Below are positions 8,721 through 17,393 of a stretch of 42,219 bases of DNA, piece by piece. Made by a program: the position numbers and the translations under genes. Position 1 is the stretch's first letter, and the number at the start of each line of letters is the position of its first letter. The notes beneath the pieces are model-generated. The model ran no database searches, was not told the DNA's origin, and saw nothing but the letters and a program-made list of their open reading frames with translations. The stretch is from an uncultured Victivallis sp. (GTDB lineage Bacteria; Verrucomicrobiota; Lentisphaeria; Victivallales; Victivallaceae): NCBI GenBank assembly GCA_944389815.1, contig CALXNS010000023.1, positions 1 through 42,219 on the forward strand, in the 5' to 3' direction.

Positions 8721-9824
8721 ATGAATTACGATTTGCGGGAAGTGAGCAGCCATTTTCAACTTTACGGGACGTATGTGCTGGGAATACCATTCGGCACCGG
8801 ACATATCAACGACACGTTCGCCCTGACGTTCGATCAGGGAGGAACTTATGTACGTTACATCCTCCAGCGGTTGAACACCTCGGTATTCCGCAAGCCGGAA
8901 CTTCTGATGGACAACTTCGTCCGGGTCACCGCCCACATCGGTGGGAAAATCGCCGCCGAGCGGTTGCACAATCCTGCCTGCCGCAAACGCACGCTCGAAC
9001 TCGTCCGCACCCGGAAGGAGGCGCTGCCGTATTACCGCGATGAAACCGGCGGATTCTGGCGTTGTTATGTTTTCGTGGAAAATGCCCGGACGTTCGACAT
9101 TCTCGAAACCCCGGAACAGGCGTTTCAGGCGGCGCGCGCCTTCGGAAATTTCCAGTGTGAATTAGCCGATCTGCCGGGACGGCTGGAGGAAACGATTCCC
9201 GATTTTCACAACACGGTCGCGCGCCTGAATGCGCTTGAAGCGGCCGCCGCGGCCGATCCGCTCAACCGGCTGTCGGAAGTCGGTCCGGAACTCGATTTCA
9301 TCCGCGCCCGGGCCGACGAATGCGGCAAGCTCCTCGATCTGCAGGCCGCCGGCGAAGTGATCGAACGCACCACCCACAATGACACCAAACTGAACAACGT
9401 CCTGATCGACGATCTCACCGGCGACGGCTGCTGCGTCATCGATCTGGATACGACCATGCCGGGACTGCCGCATTACGACTTCGGCGACATGGTGCGTACC
9501 GGAACGAGTCCGGCGCCGGAGGATGAACGCGATCTGAGTCGCGTCACGATGCGTTTCCCGATGTATGAAGCGCTGCTGCGCGGCTATCTTGCCGGAGCCG
9601 GCGCATTCCTGAATCCGGTTGAAAAATCGCTTCTGCCGTTTGCGGGAAAACTCATTACGCTTGAAATCGGCATCCGTTTCCTGACCGATTATCTGGATGG
9701 CGACAAATATTTCAAGGTTCACCGTCCCGGTCACAACCTCGACCGCTGCCGCACGCAACTGGCGCTGGTTGCGTCAATTGAATCCCAGTTCGATGCGATG
9801 CGTCGTCTGGTTGATTCGCTTTGA
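8721..9824 (+). CDS. Sugar kinase of the APH family, N-acetylhexosamine 1-kinase (NahK)-like
   Basis: A 367-residue protein; ATG 8721 is chosen because GGAGAA lies upstream and longer forms would include the promoter. The Brenner-type kinase motif HNDTKLNNVLID (about residues 217-228) and the metal-binding CVIDLDTTMPGLPHYDFGD (about 236-254) are intact. This combination is typical of the aminoglycoside phosphotransferase superfamily branch containing N-acetylhexosamine 1-kinases, which phosphorylate GlcNAc or GalNAc at C1 in salvage of host glycans. No lacto-N-biose phosphorylase is in the window, so the exact sugar is uncertain. The gene is divergent from a PocR-AraC regulator. Confidence 0.75.
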   Translation: MNYDLREVSSHFQLYGTYVLGIPFGTGHINDTFALTFDQGGTYVRYILQRLNTSVFRKPELLMDNFVRVTAHIGGKIAAERLHNPACRKRTLELVRTRKEALPYYRDETGGFWRCYVFVENARTFDILETPEQAFQAARAFGNFQCELADLPGRLEETIPDFHNTVARLNALEAAAAADPLNRLSEVGPELDFIRARADECGKLLDLQAAGEVIERTTHNDTKLNNVLIDDLTGDGCCVIDLDTTMPGLPHYDFGDMVRTGTSPAPEDERDLSRVTMRFPMYEALLRGYLAGAGAFLNPVEKSLLPFAGKLITLEIGIRFLTDYLDGDKYFKVHRPGHNLDRCRTQLALVASIESQFDAMRRLVDSL

Positions 9825-9830
9825 TGACGG

Positions 9831-9858
9831 CTGGAAAAATCATCCAGTTGCGTTTTTT
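9831..9858 (+). terminator. Weak terminator after the kinase gene
   Basis: CTGGA (9831-9835) and TCCAG (9843-9847) form a short stem, followed after five bases by six T residues (9853-9858). It sits in the 33-base gap between the convergent kinase and truA genes. The short stem makes it tentative. Confidence 0.4.
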
Positions 9859-10676
9859 CAGCAGAACGGGAGCGTCTCCAGTTGGAACGTCTCCCGTTCC
9901 GCTTCCGAATAGAAGACCTTCATCAGAAAGAGGCCGTTGGGCGGCGCGGTTTCCGGCGCCTTCGTCCGGTCGCGCGCCTCGAGGATGCGGCGTACATCTT
10001 CCGGTGAAAATTTTCCGGAACCCGCCGCTTCCAGCGTTCCCATCAGACAGCGGATCATCTTGTACAGGAAGCCGTTCCCGACAAAGGTGACGCAGCAGAA
10101 CGCGCCGAAGGTTTGAACGTCGATCCGGTAAATCGTTCGCACTGCGTCGTCGATCATGTTCCGTTCGACGACGAAACTCGAATAATCGTGCGTTCCGGTC
10201 AACATCGCCACCGCCGCCCGGATTTTCTCGACGTCCATGCGGTGAATCGGGCGCCATGCGTAACGGTCGGTGAAGGGGGAGGGGGCGCCGAGGTTCAATA
10301 CGTAAGTGTACGCCTTGCCCAGCGCGTCGTAACGGGCGTGAAACTCCAGCGGCACTTCACGTACGGAACGCAATTTGATGTCCGGCGGCAGCAGCCGGTT
10401 CGAGGCGCGCAGAATTTTTTCCGGCGGAATCTCCGGCCGCACCGGCGTGAGAAAACTTGCCGCAAACCCCTGCGCGTGAACCCCCGCATCGGTTCGGCTG
10501 CTGCCGATCAGGTGGATCGGTTGACGGTTGTACAAGCCGGTCAGAATTTCCTGAAGAATCTGCTGCACGGCGATGCAATGCGGCTGAATCTGCCAGCCGC
10601 TGTAATTGGTTCCGTCGTAGGCGATCTCAAGCAGATATCGCCGGGACGGTTCGTAGGGGGTCTTTTCAATACTCAT
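9858..10676 (-). CDS. truA: tRNA pseudouridine(38-40) synthase TruA
   Basis: TruA converts uridine 38-40 of the tRNA anticodon arm to pseudouridine. The 272-residue protein has the N-terminal YLLEIAYDGTNYSGWQ segment, the catalytic Asp63 in SSRTDAGVHA, the YDALGKAYTY loop and the C-terminal FLYKMIRCLMGTL segment. The ATG at 10676 overlaps the hemW stop (ATGA), the same coupling used upstream in this operon. Longer in-frame forms run into hemW and are rejected. It is the last gene of the pyrR operon. Confidence 0.95.
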   Translation of the reverse strand: MSIEKTPYEPSRRYLLEIAYDGTNYSGWQIQPHCIAVQQILQEILTGLYNRQPIHLIGSSRTDAGVHAQGFAASFLTPVRPEIPPEKILRASNRLLPPDIKLRSVREVPLEFHARYDALGKAYTYVLNLGAPSPFTDRYAWRPIHRMDVEKIRAAVAMLTGTHDYSSFVVERNMIDDAVRTIYRIDVQTFGAFCCVTFVGNGFLYKMIRCLMGTLEAAGSGKFSPEDVRRILEARDRTKAPETAPPNGLFLMKVFYSEAERETFQLETLPFC

Positions 10677-11767
10677 AACAACAATTCCGCAATCGAGTCC
10701 CAGAACAACATGCCCGAGTCGCTTAATGTAATGCGTTCTTCGGAAAATACAATCCATTCCGGTGGAATTTGTGCGCGGATTCCATCGACCTTCCTCAACC
10801 TCTCCTGCCATGCGTCGGCGTGCGGCACCTGCCGCCACAGTTCCGGCGTCCACCCGGCACGGGTGCGAAGATTGACTGCAAAAATTTCGTTGAGTCGCGC
10901 CTCCGGCTGGATTTCATCCACTTCCGGCGGAGCTCCCGCCAGGAATGCGGTCAGAGATTCCGGTTCCCGGTAACGTCTTCGACCGTCAAATGATGCCGCC
11001 GCCGGACCGAAACCGCGAAGCAGGCCGCCGCGCCAGACGTTGCAATTGTGACGGCACTCCGCTCCCGGACGGGAGTAATTGGAAACTTCATACCGGTTGA
11101 CGCCGTGCGCGCCGAGCAACTCGCCCGTCAGACGCCACCATTCGGCGCCGTCTTCTTCGCTGATCTGCCAGGTTGCACCGAGCCGGGCGCCTTCTTCGGC
11201 GGTCAGGTTGTAACAGGAGATGTGGTCGGCGCCCGAAACCGCCGCACGGAGGAGGTCTGATTCCCAATCGTTCCGGGTCTGACCGGGAATCGCGTAAATG
11301 AGGTCGCAGTTCCAATGCGGGAAGTCGGCGGCGCGAACCATTTCAAGTGCATTTTCCAGCGCGCCTTGCGTGCAGTCGCGTTCCAGAGTCTTCCGCAATT
11401 CGGCCCGGAAGGATTGAACGCCGACGCTCAGGCGGTTGACGAAGGTGCGGATCAGTGCGATTTTCTCCCGGGTCAGCGTTTCCGGGTTCGCCTCCATGGA
11501 AATTTCTGTTGCGTCCCCCGGACGCAATTGGTCGCCCAGAAGTTGAAAAAGCCGTTCAAGTTCCCGGCAGGAAAGGAGCGACGGCGTTCCGCCGCCCAGA
11601 TAAATGGTTTCCGGCGCTTGAGCTTCATCAAGATCGGTTGCCGCCAGGCGGCGTTCGAGTTCATCCAGAAAGGCTCCAATCTGCAACGGCGTCGGCGCCG
11701 GTTCCGAATAAAAGGCGCAATACCCGCATTTATTGCGGCAGAACGGGATGTGAATGTAGTAATTCAC
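10673..11767 (-). CDS. hemW: HemW-like radical SAM haem chaperone (CPDH-like)
   Basis: A 364-residue radical SAM protein with the cluster motif CRNKCGYC near the N-terminus (about residues 10-17), YLGGGTPSLL, the EANPETL strand, RLSVGVQSF, and GVNRYEVSNYSRPG. These are features of the HemN/HemW family. HemW-type members are haem chaperones rather than coproporphyrinogen dehydrogenases; the short N-terminus (cluster motif right after MNYYIHIPF) fits HemW. Start and stop both overlap neighbours by 4 bases (ATGA). Many such genes are still named coproporphyrinogen III oxidase-like. Confidence 0.85.
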   Translation of the reverse strand: MNYYIHIPFCRNKCGYCAFYSEPAPTPLQIGAFLDELERRLAATDLDEAQAPETIYLGGGTPSLLSCRELERLFQLLGDQLRPGDATEISMEANPETLTREKIALIRTFVNRLSVGVQSFRAELRKTLERDCTQGALENALEMVRAADFPHWNCDLIYAIPGQTRNDWESDLLRAAVSGADHISCYNLTAEEGARLGATWQISEEDGAEWWRLTGELLGAHGVNRYEVSNYSRPGAECRHNCNVWRGGLLRGFGPAAASFDGRRRYREPESLTAFLAGAPPEVDEIQPEARLNEIFAVNLRTRAGWTPELWRQVPHADAWQERLRKVDGIRAQIPPEWIVFSEERITLSDSGMLFWDSIAELLL

Positions 11768-12933
11768 TTCGTCGCCGCCAGCGCGGCCAGCGCAAAATGA
11801 ACCAGATACGCAATTCCGCTCGAAAGCGCCGCATCGGGAAAATCGAATTTCGAATTATGCAGCGCCGGAGAATCTTCTCCGGTTCCAAGCTTGACGTAGA
11901 CCCCCCGGTAACGTTGCAGATAATAGGCGAAATCCTCCGCTCCCATCGACGATTCCGGCAGTTCAACGCACATCGCGGCGCCGACCGCTTCGCGCATGGC
12001 CCGGCGGGCGAGTTCAGTCGCCTCCGGCTCATTGATCGTGACCGGGTAGGAGAGCTGATAATCGATCGAACACTCCACCTGGTGAACATGACATACATTT
12101 TCAACCGTTTCACGCAATCCGCGCTCCAGTTGTGCGGCCACCTCCATATCCAGCGCCCGGGCGGTCCCCTCGAATTCCACTTCATCGGGAATTACGTTGG
12201 CAAGCTTCCCGCCGGCGATGCGGCAGACGCTCAGCACTGCAGGCTGCAACGGATTGATCCGCCGGGAAACCACGCTCTGCAATTCGGTGATGACCGCCGC
12301 CGCCGCCACCACCGGATCGCGCGCCAGATGCGGACGGCTGCTGTGACCGCCGCAACCGTGAATGATGACTTTGAAATGAGCGCACGACCCCATGATCGCT
12401 CCGTTTCGCACTCCGAGCACCCCGAGCGGCAATCCCGGCATTCCGTGCAGTGCGGTAACGAAATCCGCCTTCGGATTTTCCAGCGCTCCGGCGGCGACGA
12501 GGTCGCGCCCGAGCGCCCGATTCTCTTCGCCGGGCTGCCAGACGAACCGGATCGAACCTGAGAATTGATCGCGCAGACCATTCAGAATTTCCGCCGCCCC
12601 CATCACCATCGCGGTGTGGCCGTCGTGTCCGCAGGCGTGCATCATGCCGGGATTTTGCGAGGCGTAGGACAGCGCGGTCTCCTCGTTCACGGCAAGCGCA
12701 TCGATGTCGGCGCGCAGTGTTACATTCGCCCCCGGTCCGCGTCCGTGAATCAGCGCAACCGTGTCGGTGCCGAGAAACGGTTTTTCCGGTTCGATGCCGA
12801 TCCGGTTCAGTTCCCGGCGGATCAACGCCATCGTTTCAAATTCCATCCCGGCGATTTCCGGCATGCGGTGAAGCTGATGACGGAATTCGATGATTCCAGG
12901 CAATATTCCGGCGATTCTGCGCTTGATATCCAT
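11764..12933 (-). CDS. M20-family metallo-amidohydrolase (N-acyl-amino-acid / hippurate hydrolase type)
   Basis: A 389-residue zinc/manganese hydrolase expected to cleave N-acyl groups from amino acids. Visible metal and catalytic residues are HACGHDGHTAM (Cys and His ligands), the Glu of WQPGEEN, the His of ALHGMPG, and the late His of LHNSKFDF. The dimerisation domain insert is present (HGCGGHSSRPH to about residue 300). No signal peptide is seen. It lies between pyrC and hemW in the operon; its stop overlaps the hemW start (ATGA). The exact substrate cannot be read; amidohydrolase of the IAA-amino-acid/aminobenzoyl type is equally possible. Confidence 0.88.
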   Translation of the reverse strand: MDIKRRIAGILPGIIEFRHQLHRMPEIAGMEFETMALIRRELNRIGIEPEKPFLGTDTVALIHGRGPGANVTLRADIDALAVNEETALSYASQNPGMMHACGHDGHTAMVMGAAEILNGLRDQFSGSIRFVWQPGEENRALGRDLVAAGALENPKADFVTALHGMPGLPLGVLGVRNGAIMGSCAHFKVIIHGCGGHSSRPHLARDPVVAAAAVITELQSVVSRRINPLQPAVLSVCRIAGGKLANVIPDEVEFEGTARALDMEVAAQLERGLRETVENVCHVHQVECSIDYQLSYPVTINEPEATELARRAMREAVGAAMCVELPESSMGAEDFAYYLQRYRGVYVKLGTGEDSPALHNSKFDFPDAALSSGIAYLVHFALAALAATK

Positions 12934-12973
12934 GGTTGATCTTTTATCTTTTTTCGCCGCGGAATGTTTTCAT

Positions 12974-14245
12974 TCAGCGCGCATCATAAACAATGCGCCC
13001 GCCGACCACGGTCATGACGACGCGGCACTGCACATTCCAGCCGTCGAACGGCGTGTTGCGCGAGTTGGATTTGAACTTCTTCTTGTCGATCACATAGTGT
13101 GCATCCGGATCGAAAATCGTCAAATCGGCCACCCGCCCCGGTGCGAGCGAGTAATTTTCGAATCCGAGAATTTCCGCCGGGCCGGCGGTGAATTTCGCCA
13201 CCAGTTCCGGCAGCGTGACGACTCCTTTGGCCACCAGTTCCGTGTAGGTCAGCGGCAACGCGGTCTCCAAACCGATGATCCCGAACGGCGCATCGTCGAA
13301 TTCAACCAGTTTGGCCGTACTTGTGTGCGGCGCGTGATCCGTGGCGATCGCCGTGATCGTACCGTCGGCGACTCCCGCAATCAATGCGAGCCGATCCTCT
13401 TCGGAGCGCAACGGCGGGTTCATCTTGTAATTGGTGTCGTATTTCTTGATGCATTCGTCGGTCAGCGTCAGATGGTGCGGTGTCGCTTCTCCGGTGACGG
13501 GAATGCCTTTGGCCCGGGCGTTGCGCAACAATTCGACGCTCTCCTTGACGCTGACGTGCTGCATGTGAATTTTCCAGCCGATATTGCGCGCAAGGATGAT
13601 GTTGCGCGCGACCATCAACTCCTCGGCCGCTCCGGAGATTCCGTTCATGCCGAGCAGTACGGACCATTTCCCTTCGTGCATGACGCCGCCTGCCGCCAGC
13701 GCCTTGTCCTCGCAGTGATCGAGAATCGGCAACCCGAAGGATTTCGCGTATTCGACCACATGGCGCATCAACGCGTGATCCTGAATGCAGCGTCCGTCAT
13801 CGCTCAACGCGACCACGCCCGCCGCCTTGAGCGAACCAATCCCGGCCATCTCTTCCCCGGCGTAACCCTTGGTCATGCAGCCGCAGGGGAGCACGTGAAC
13901 AACCCCTTTCTGCGCGGCGGTCTGCCGGAGAAATTCGATGGCGCCCGCGGTGTCCGCCGGCGGATTGGTGTTCGGCATCGCCACCACCGAGGTGAATCCG
14001 CCCGCCGCGGCGGCCGCGGTGCCGCTGGCGATGGTTTCAGCCATATTGTTGCCCGGCTGACGCAGATGCACGTGCAGATCGATGAAGCCCGGCGTCAGAG
14101 TTTTTCCGTCGAGATCGATGATCTGCGGATTTTTCAATGCGGCAGGTTCAGCGATTCTGCCGTCGGCAACGCCGATGTCGCCTCTGGTGTCGATGTTCCG
14201 GAGCGGATCGATGACCCGCGCGTTTTTGAAAATATATTCTTTCAT
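12974..14245 (-). CDS. pyrC: Dihydroorotase PyrC (class I)
   Basis: Dihydroorotase closes carbamoyl-aspartate to dihydroorotate in pyrimidine synthesis. The 423-residue protein has the zinc ligands in FIDLHVHLRQPG, the MPNTNPPAD segment, HCEDKALAAGG, HMQHVS and the Asp of ATDHAPH, with the terminal metal-dependent hydrolase beta domain (APGRVADLTIFD). I place the start at ATG 14245, which overlaps the pyrB stop (ATGA); an upstream ATG at 14257 would add four residues. Downstream, 40 bases separate it from the M20 hydrolase gene. Confidence 0.95.
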   Translation of the reverse strand: MKEYIFKNARVIDPLRNIDTRGDIGVADGRIAEPAALKNPQIIDLDGKTLTPGFIDLHVHLRQPGNNMAETIASGTAAAAAGGFTSVVAMPNTNPPADTAGAIEFLRQTAAQKGVVHVLPCGCMTKGYAGEEMAGIGSLKAAGVVALSDDGRCIQDHALMRHVVEYAKSFGLPILDHCEDKALAAGGVMHEGKWSVLLGMNGISGAAEELMVARNIILARNIGWKIHMQHVSVKESVELLRNARAKGIPVTGEATPHHLTLTDECIKKYDTNYKMNPPLRSEEDRLALIAGVADGTITAIATDHAPHTSTAKLVEFDDAPFGIIGLETALPLTYTELVAKGVVTLPELVAKFTAGPAEILGFENYSLAPGRVADLTIFDPDAHYVIDKKKFKSNSRNTPFDGWNVQCRVVMTVVGGRIVYDAR

Positions 14246-15168
14246 TTTTTCACACATCCCGCTACAAGGAAGAGAACCGCCATGCGGACGGCCAATCCGT
14301 TGGTTACCTGTTCAAGAATGACCGAATTCGGCCCGTCGGCCACTTCGCTGGTCAACTCCACATCCCGGTTGATCGGACCGGGATGCATGATCAGCGCATC
14401 CGGTTTCATCCATTTGAGCGTCTCCCGGTTGATGCCGAAAAATTTCGCGTATTCACCCGTGCTCGGGAAAAATCCCGCCGCCTGACGTTCATGCTGGATG
14501 CGGAGCAAATTCACCACGTCGGCGTCGGCAATTGCTTCGCGCAGATTGTGACAGACACGGACGCCGATCTCCTCAAATTCCCGCGGCACGAGCGTCGCCG
14601 GTCCGGCGAGCGTGACGTTGGCGCCGAGCTTCAGCAATCCCCAGATGTTGCTCCGGGCGACGCGGCTGTGGAGAATGTCGCCGACGATCGCCACATTCAA
14701 ACCTTTCACACAGCCTTTTTTCTCACGGATGGTGAAGATGTCCAGCAGCGCCTGCGTCGGATGGCTGTGCGCGCCGTCGCCGGCATTGACCACGCCGCAG
14801 GAAAGATGTTTGGCGATGAACGCCTGCGCGCCCGGCGCGGAGTGGCGCATGACCACGAGATCGACCTGGAGCGCCTCGATGTTGCGAACCGTATCGAGCA
14901 AAGTTTCCCCCTTGCGGAGACTGCTGACCGCCGCCTGCATGTTGACGATGTCGGCGCTGAGACGCTGTTCGGCAAGTTCGAAGGAGACGCGGGTTCGCGT
15001 GCTCGGTTCGACGAAGAAGTTGACGACGGTTTTCCCGCGCAGGGCGGGAACCTTTTTGACCTTCCGTTCGGAAACTTTCTTGAACTCTTCCGCGGTGTCG
15101 AGGAGGAAGACGATCTCTTCCGCGGTGAGATCATAGAGACTGAGCAAATCTTTTCTTTTCCATTCCAT
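14242..15168 (-). CDS. pyrB: Aspartate carbamoyltransferase catalytic chain PyrB
   Basis: PyrB joins carbamoyl phosphate and aspartate, the first committed step of pyrimidine synthesis. The 308-residue protein shows the carbamoyl-phosphate motif STRTR (56-60) in FFVEPSTRTRVSFE, the HPTQALLDIFTI segment, and the aspartate-binding MHPGPINR. No pyrI regulatory chain is in the window. The first 14 bases of the gene nearly duplicate the last coding bases of pyrR (see findings). The stop overlaps pyrC. Confidence 0.96.
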   Translation of the reverse strand: MEWKRKDLLSLYDLTAEEIVFLLDTAEEFKKVSERKVKKVPALRGKTVVNFFVEPSTRTRVSFELAEQRLSADIVNMQAAVSSLRKGETLLDTVRNIEALQVDLVVMRHSAPGAQAFIAKHLSCGVVNAGDGAHSHPTQALLDIFTIREKKGCVKGLNVAIVGDILHSRVARSNIWGLLKLGANVTLAGPATLVPREFEEIGVRVCHNLREAIADADVVNLLRIQHERQAAGFFPSTGEYAKFFGINRETLKWMKPDALIMHPGPINRDVELTSEVADGPNSVILEQVTNGLAVRMAVLFLVAGCVKK

Positions 15169-15204
15169 AATTTACCAACTCTGTTGTTGAGAGAAGAAAT
15201 TTGA

Positions 15205-15747
15205 TTACCTTTTCCACTCCATTTCGAAGACGCCGGTCTCCTCCGGGTCTTCATTGAAATGAACCACCACCTTGTGGTTCTCCGGGATGGAAAAGAGGGA
15301 GAAGCCCACGTAATCGGCCCGGATCGGATATTCCGGACAGCCCCGGTCGGCCAGCACCGCCAGCCGGATCAGGCGCGGTCGACCGTAATCGGTCACCGCG
15401 TCGAGCGCGGCGCGGATGGTGCGCCCGGACGAGAGCACGTCATCGACGAGAATGATGTTCGCCTCGGAAATGTCAAAAGGAATCACGGTTTCCCGGATCA
15501 GCGGAAGCGCGCTGCGCTTGCCGAAATCATCCCGATAGAGTGAAATGTCAAGACGGGCGAGATCCGGTCTGCGGCCGGTGCGTTTCTCCAGCGCCTCGGC
15601 CAGCCGTTCGGAAAGCGGGACCCCCTGCATGTATAATCCGACCAATGCGAGATTGCCGTCCGGGAATTCCGCCTGGATGGCGCCGGCCATGCGGTCGACG
15701 GCATCCTCCATTTCGGTGGGGGAATACAACAGTTTCTTCAAGGTCAT
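15205..15747 (-). CDS. pyrR: PyrR: pyrimidine operon regulator / uracil phosphoribosyltransferase
   Basis: A 180-residue PRTase-fold protein. PyrR proteins can convert uracil and PRPP to UMP and, in many bacteria, bind pyr mRNA to attenuate transcription. The PRPP loop IILVDDVLSSGRTIRAALDA is complete, and the flanking LVGLYMQGVPLSERL and ISLYRDD segments match the family. ATG 15747 is chosen for the GGAG about 9 bases upstream and the normal family length; a start at 15792 would lie next to the promoter. It heads the pyr operon. The leader is too short for a Bacillus-style attenuator, so its regulatory role here is open. Confidence 0.93.
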   Translation of the reverse strand: MTLKKLLYSPTEMEDAVDRMAGAIQAEFPDGNLALVGLYMQGVPLSERLAEALEKRTGRRPDLARLDISLYRDDFGKRSALPLIRETVIPFDISEANIILVDDVLSSGRTIRAALDAVTDYGRPRLIRLAVLADRGCPEYPIRADYVGFSLFSIPENHKVVVHFNEDPEETGVFEMEWKR

Positions 15748-15794
15748 AAGCGCTCCGCTCCGTAATGTGTGGTCATTTGCAGTGTACCGCACAG

Positions 15795-15823
15795 AATATA
15801 ACCCGAAAAATTGATTTTCTCAA
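15795..15823 (-). promoter_or_regulatory. Promoter of the pyrR-B-C operon
   Basis: On the minus strand, TTGAGA (15818-15823), a 17-base spacer and TATATT (15795-15800). Transcription would start near 15788, about 40 bases before ATG 15747. Confidence 0.7.
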
Positions 15824-15866
15824 ATTCCGGAATGCAAAAAAAACTTTTTTCCATCGATAAATTTAT

Positions 15867-16478
15867 TCAAAAACTCCTGAGCCATTCCGCCGCACCGGAA
15901 AGAATCATCTGCACCGCGACCGCGGCGACGATCAATCCGGTAATTCGAATCAGCGGCCCGGTCAGATGCAGGTATTGCAGCAGACGGTTGATCGGCAAGG
16001 AAAAAAGCATGAACGCAAAATTGACCGCCAGCGCGATCGTCAGCGCCAGCAGACATGCCGAGCTGCCGTATTCGGACGAGAAGGAGATCGCAATGGTAAT
16101 GGTTCCCGGACCGGCAATCAACGGCGCCGCCAGAGGAACGATGGACAACGTAGTGAAATCCTCACGCATGTCGTGTTCCCGCTTTTGATAGAAGCGTCCT
16201 TCATTCACGGCGGTCCAGCCGATCAGGAACAACACCAGCCCCCCGGTGATCTTCAATGAATAAATGTCGACGCGAAAAATTTCCGACAGGATGAATTTTC
16301 CCGCCAGGGTGAACACCACCAGCATTCCCCATGCCGCAAGAGAGGATTTCCAGGCGAGGGTGAAGACTTGTCTGTTTTTCAGCGGTGGATCGTAGGTGGC
16401 GAGAAACAGCACTTTGCTGGCCGGATTCAGGAGCGCGAGGAAATAAAACGCGTTTTCCAGAATTTTCAGATGGTCCAT
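15867..16478 (-). CDS. MarC-family integral membrane protein
   Basis: A 203-residue multi-pass membrane protein of the MarC family, whose function is unknown despite its name. About six hydrophobic segments are visible; the conserved LLNPASKVLFLATY (near the N-terminus), KITGGLVLFLIGW and PLAAPLIAGPGTITIAISF segments match the family. The start is uncertain: ATG 16478 begins at the conserved N-terminus; ATG 16496 would add six residues. A -10-like TATAAT at 16524-16529 on the minus strand fits either. It stands alone between the pyr operon promoter and panD. Confidence 0.88.
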   Translation of the reverse strand: MDHLKILENAFYFLALLNPASKVLFLATYDPPLKNRQVFTLAWKSSLAAWGMLVVFTLAGKFILSEIFRVDIYSLKITGGLVLFLIGWTAVNEGRFYQKREHDMREDFTTLSIVPLAAPLIAGPGTITIAISFSSEYGSSACLLALTIALAVNFAFMLFSLPINRLLQYLHLTGPLIRITGLIVAAVAVQMILSGAAEWLRSF

Positions 16479-16496
16479 TTTTTGAATTCCATCCAT

Positions 16497-16810
16497 ATTG
16501 CAGGGATTTTCCGAATTTGTTTTATTATATCACGCTCTGAACGAAAAGGGAAATATGATTCGGAAGATTTTCCGAATAAAATGTGAAATTCTTTTTGACG
16601 ACGCGCTGCTTCGCGAGACGTCGACCGCGCAACGGAAGGGGAGGGAGAGGCTTGTTCAACCGGAAAATTCCGGAAAATAAGCCATATTTATCAAGATTCA
16701 TTGGAAAATATTTTTTTTCATGGTGCGAATTCGAAAAAATGCGTTATATTATAAGAGAGAAGATGTGTTTTATTATTGGTTTCGATACGATAACAGACTG
16801 ATGTGTGATT
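16497..16810. other. 314-bp divergent intergenic region with repeats
   Basis: No gene is seen. It contains a TATAAT-like -10 for marC (16524-16529, minus), a 12-bp direct repeat GATTTTCCGAAT at 16505-16516 and 16566-16577, an inverted repeat ATTCGGAA-GATT-TTCCGAAT at 16558-16577, and the palindrome CCGGAA-AA-TTCCGG at 16660-16673. An AT-rich stretch with TATATTATAAG (about 16745-16755) precedes panD and probably holds its promoter. Confidence 0.5.
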
Positions 16811-17203
16811 ATGCGCAAGATCATGTTGAGCGGTAAAATTCATACCGCCAGATTGACTGCCTGCATGTTGGATTATGAGGGCAGTTTGGAAATCGATCCC
16901 GAACTTCTCGCAGAAGCCGGGATTCTGCCTTATGAGAAGATTCTGGTCGTCAACCGGAATAACGGAGAACGCCTTGAAACGTATGCGATCCCCGGGGTGC
17001 CCGGGAAACGCACCTTCTGTCTTAACGGTCCCGCTGCTCATCGCGGCAAGGTCGGCGACGTGGTGACGATCATGGCATTTTCGATCTGTACGGAAGAGGA
17101 GGCCAGGCGAATTCAGCCCCGGGTGATCATTCTCAATGAAAAAAATGAAATCGCTCTGCGGAAGGGGGGCGGATTCCGGCAGGATGAGGAGAGCGCCGAG
17201 TGA
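16811..17203 (+). CDS. panD: Aspartate 1-decarboxylase precursor PanD
   Basis: PanD makes beta-alanine for pantothenate and CoA. It is a pro-enzyme that cleaves itself between Gly24 and Ser25 to form a pyruvoyl group; YEGS at 22-25 places this exactly when ATG 16811 is used, as in well-studied PanD. The NGPAAHRGKVGDVVTIMAF segment is also typical. A GTG at 16805 would add two residues; neither start has a clear Shine-Dalgarno. The protein is 130 residues, near the family norm. Its stop overlaps the GTG of a tiny pilin-like gene, an unexpected partner. Confidence 0.95.
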   Translation: MRKIMLSGKIHTARLTACMLDYEGSLEIDPELLAEAGILPYEKILVVNRNNGERLETYAIPGVPGKRTFCLNGPAAHRGKVGDVVTIMAFSICTEEEARRIQPRVIILNEKNEIALRKGGGFRQDEESAE

Positions 17204-17367
17204 GAGAAATCCCCCGTTCAGCGCGTATTTCCGGACAGGTGGTGACGGAATATGTCATCATGCTCGCGCTGGCGGTGATTCTGGCTATGGTGCTCGCCGC
17301 GCTTTTCAACGGTTTTTCCAATAACGGGGAGCGGCTTTTGACGTTGGTCGGTTACGATATTCCATAA
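17200..17367 (+). CDS. Tiny type IV/Flp pilin-like protein A
   Basis: A 55-residue protein starting at GTG 17200, which overlaps the panD stop (GTGA); GAGGAG lies about 8 bases upstream. A short basic N-terminus ends in Gly, then QVVTEYVIMLALAVILAMVL: a hydrophobic helix with Glu at +5 and Tyr at +6 after a putative Gly/Gln cleavage site. This is the layout of prepilins processed by a prepilin peptidase, closest to small Flp/Tad-type pilins. About 20 polar residues follow. A second gene of the same type lies 26 bases downstream. No pilus assembly gene is in the window. Confidence 0.65.
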   Translation: MREIPRSARISGQVVTEYVIMLALAVILAMVLAALFNGFSNNGERLLTLVGYDIP

Positions 17368-17393
17368 CAAGAGAGCAAGGGAGGATTGGAAAC

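Noticed and set aside
12890..14485. A 531-codon plus-strand frame over pyrC
   Set aside because: Shadow of dihydroorotase; no motif or start signal.
15169..15204. PyrR-binding attenuator between pyrR and pyrB
   Set aside because: The gap is 36 bases and has no binding-loop consensus or terminator.
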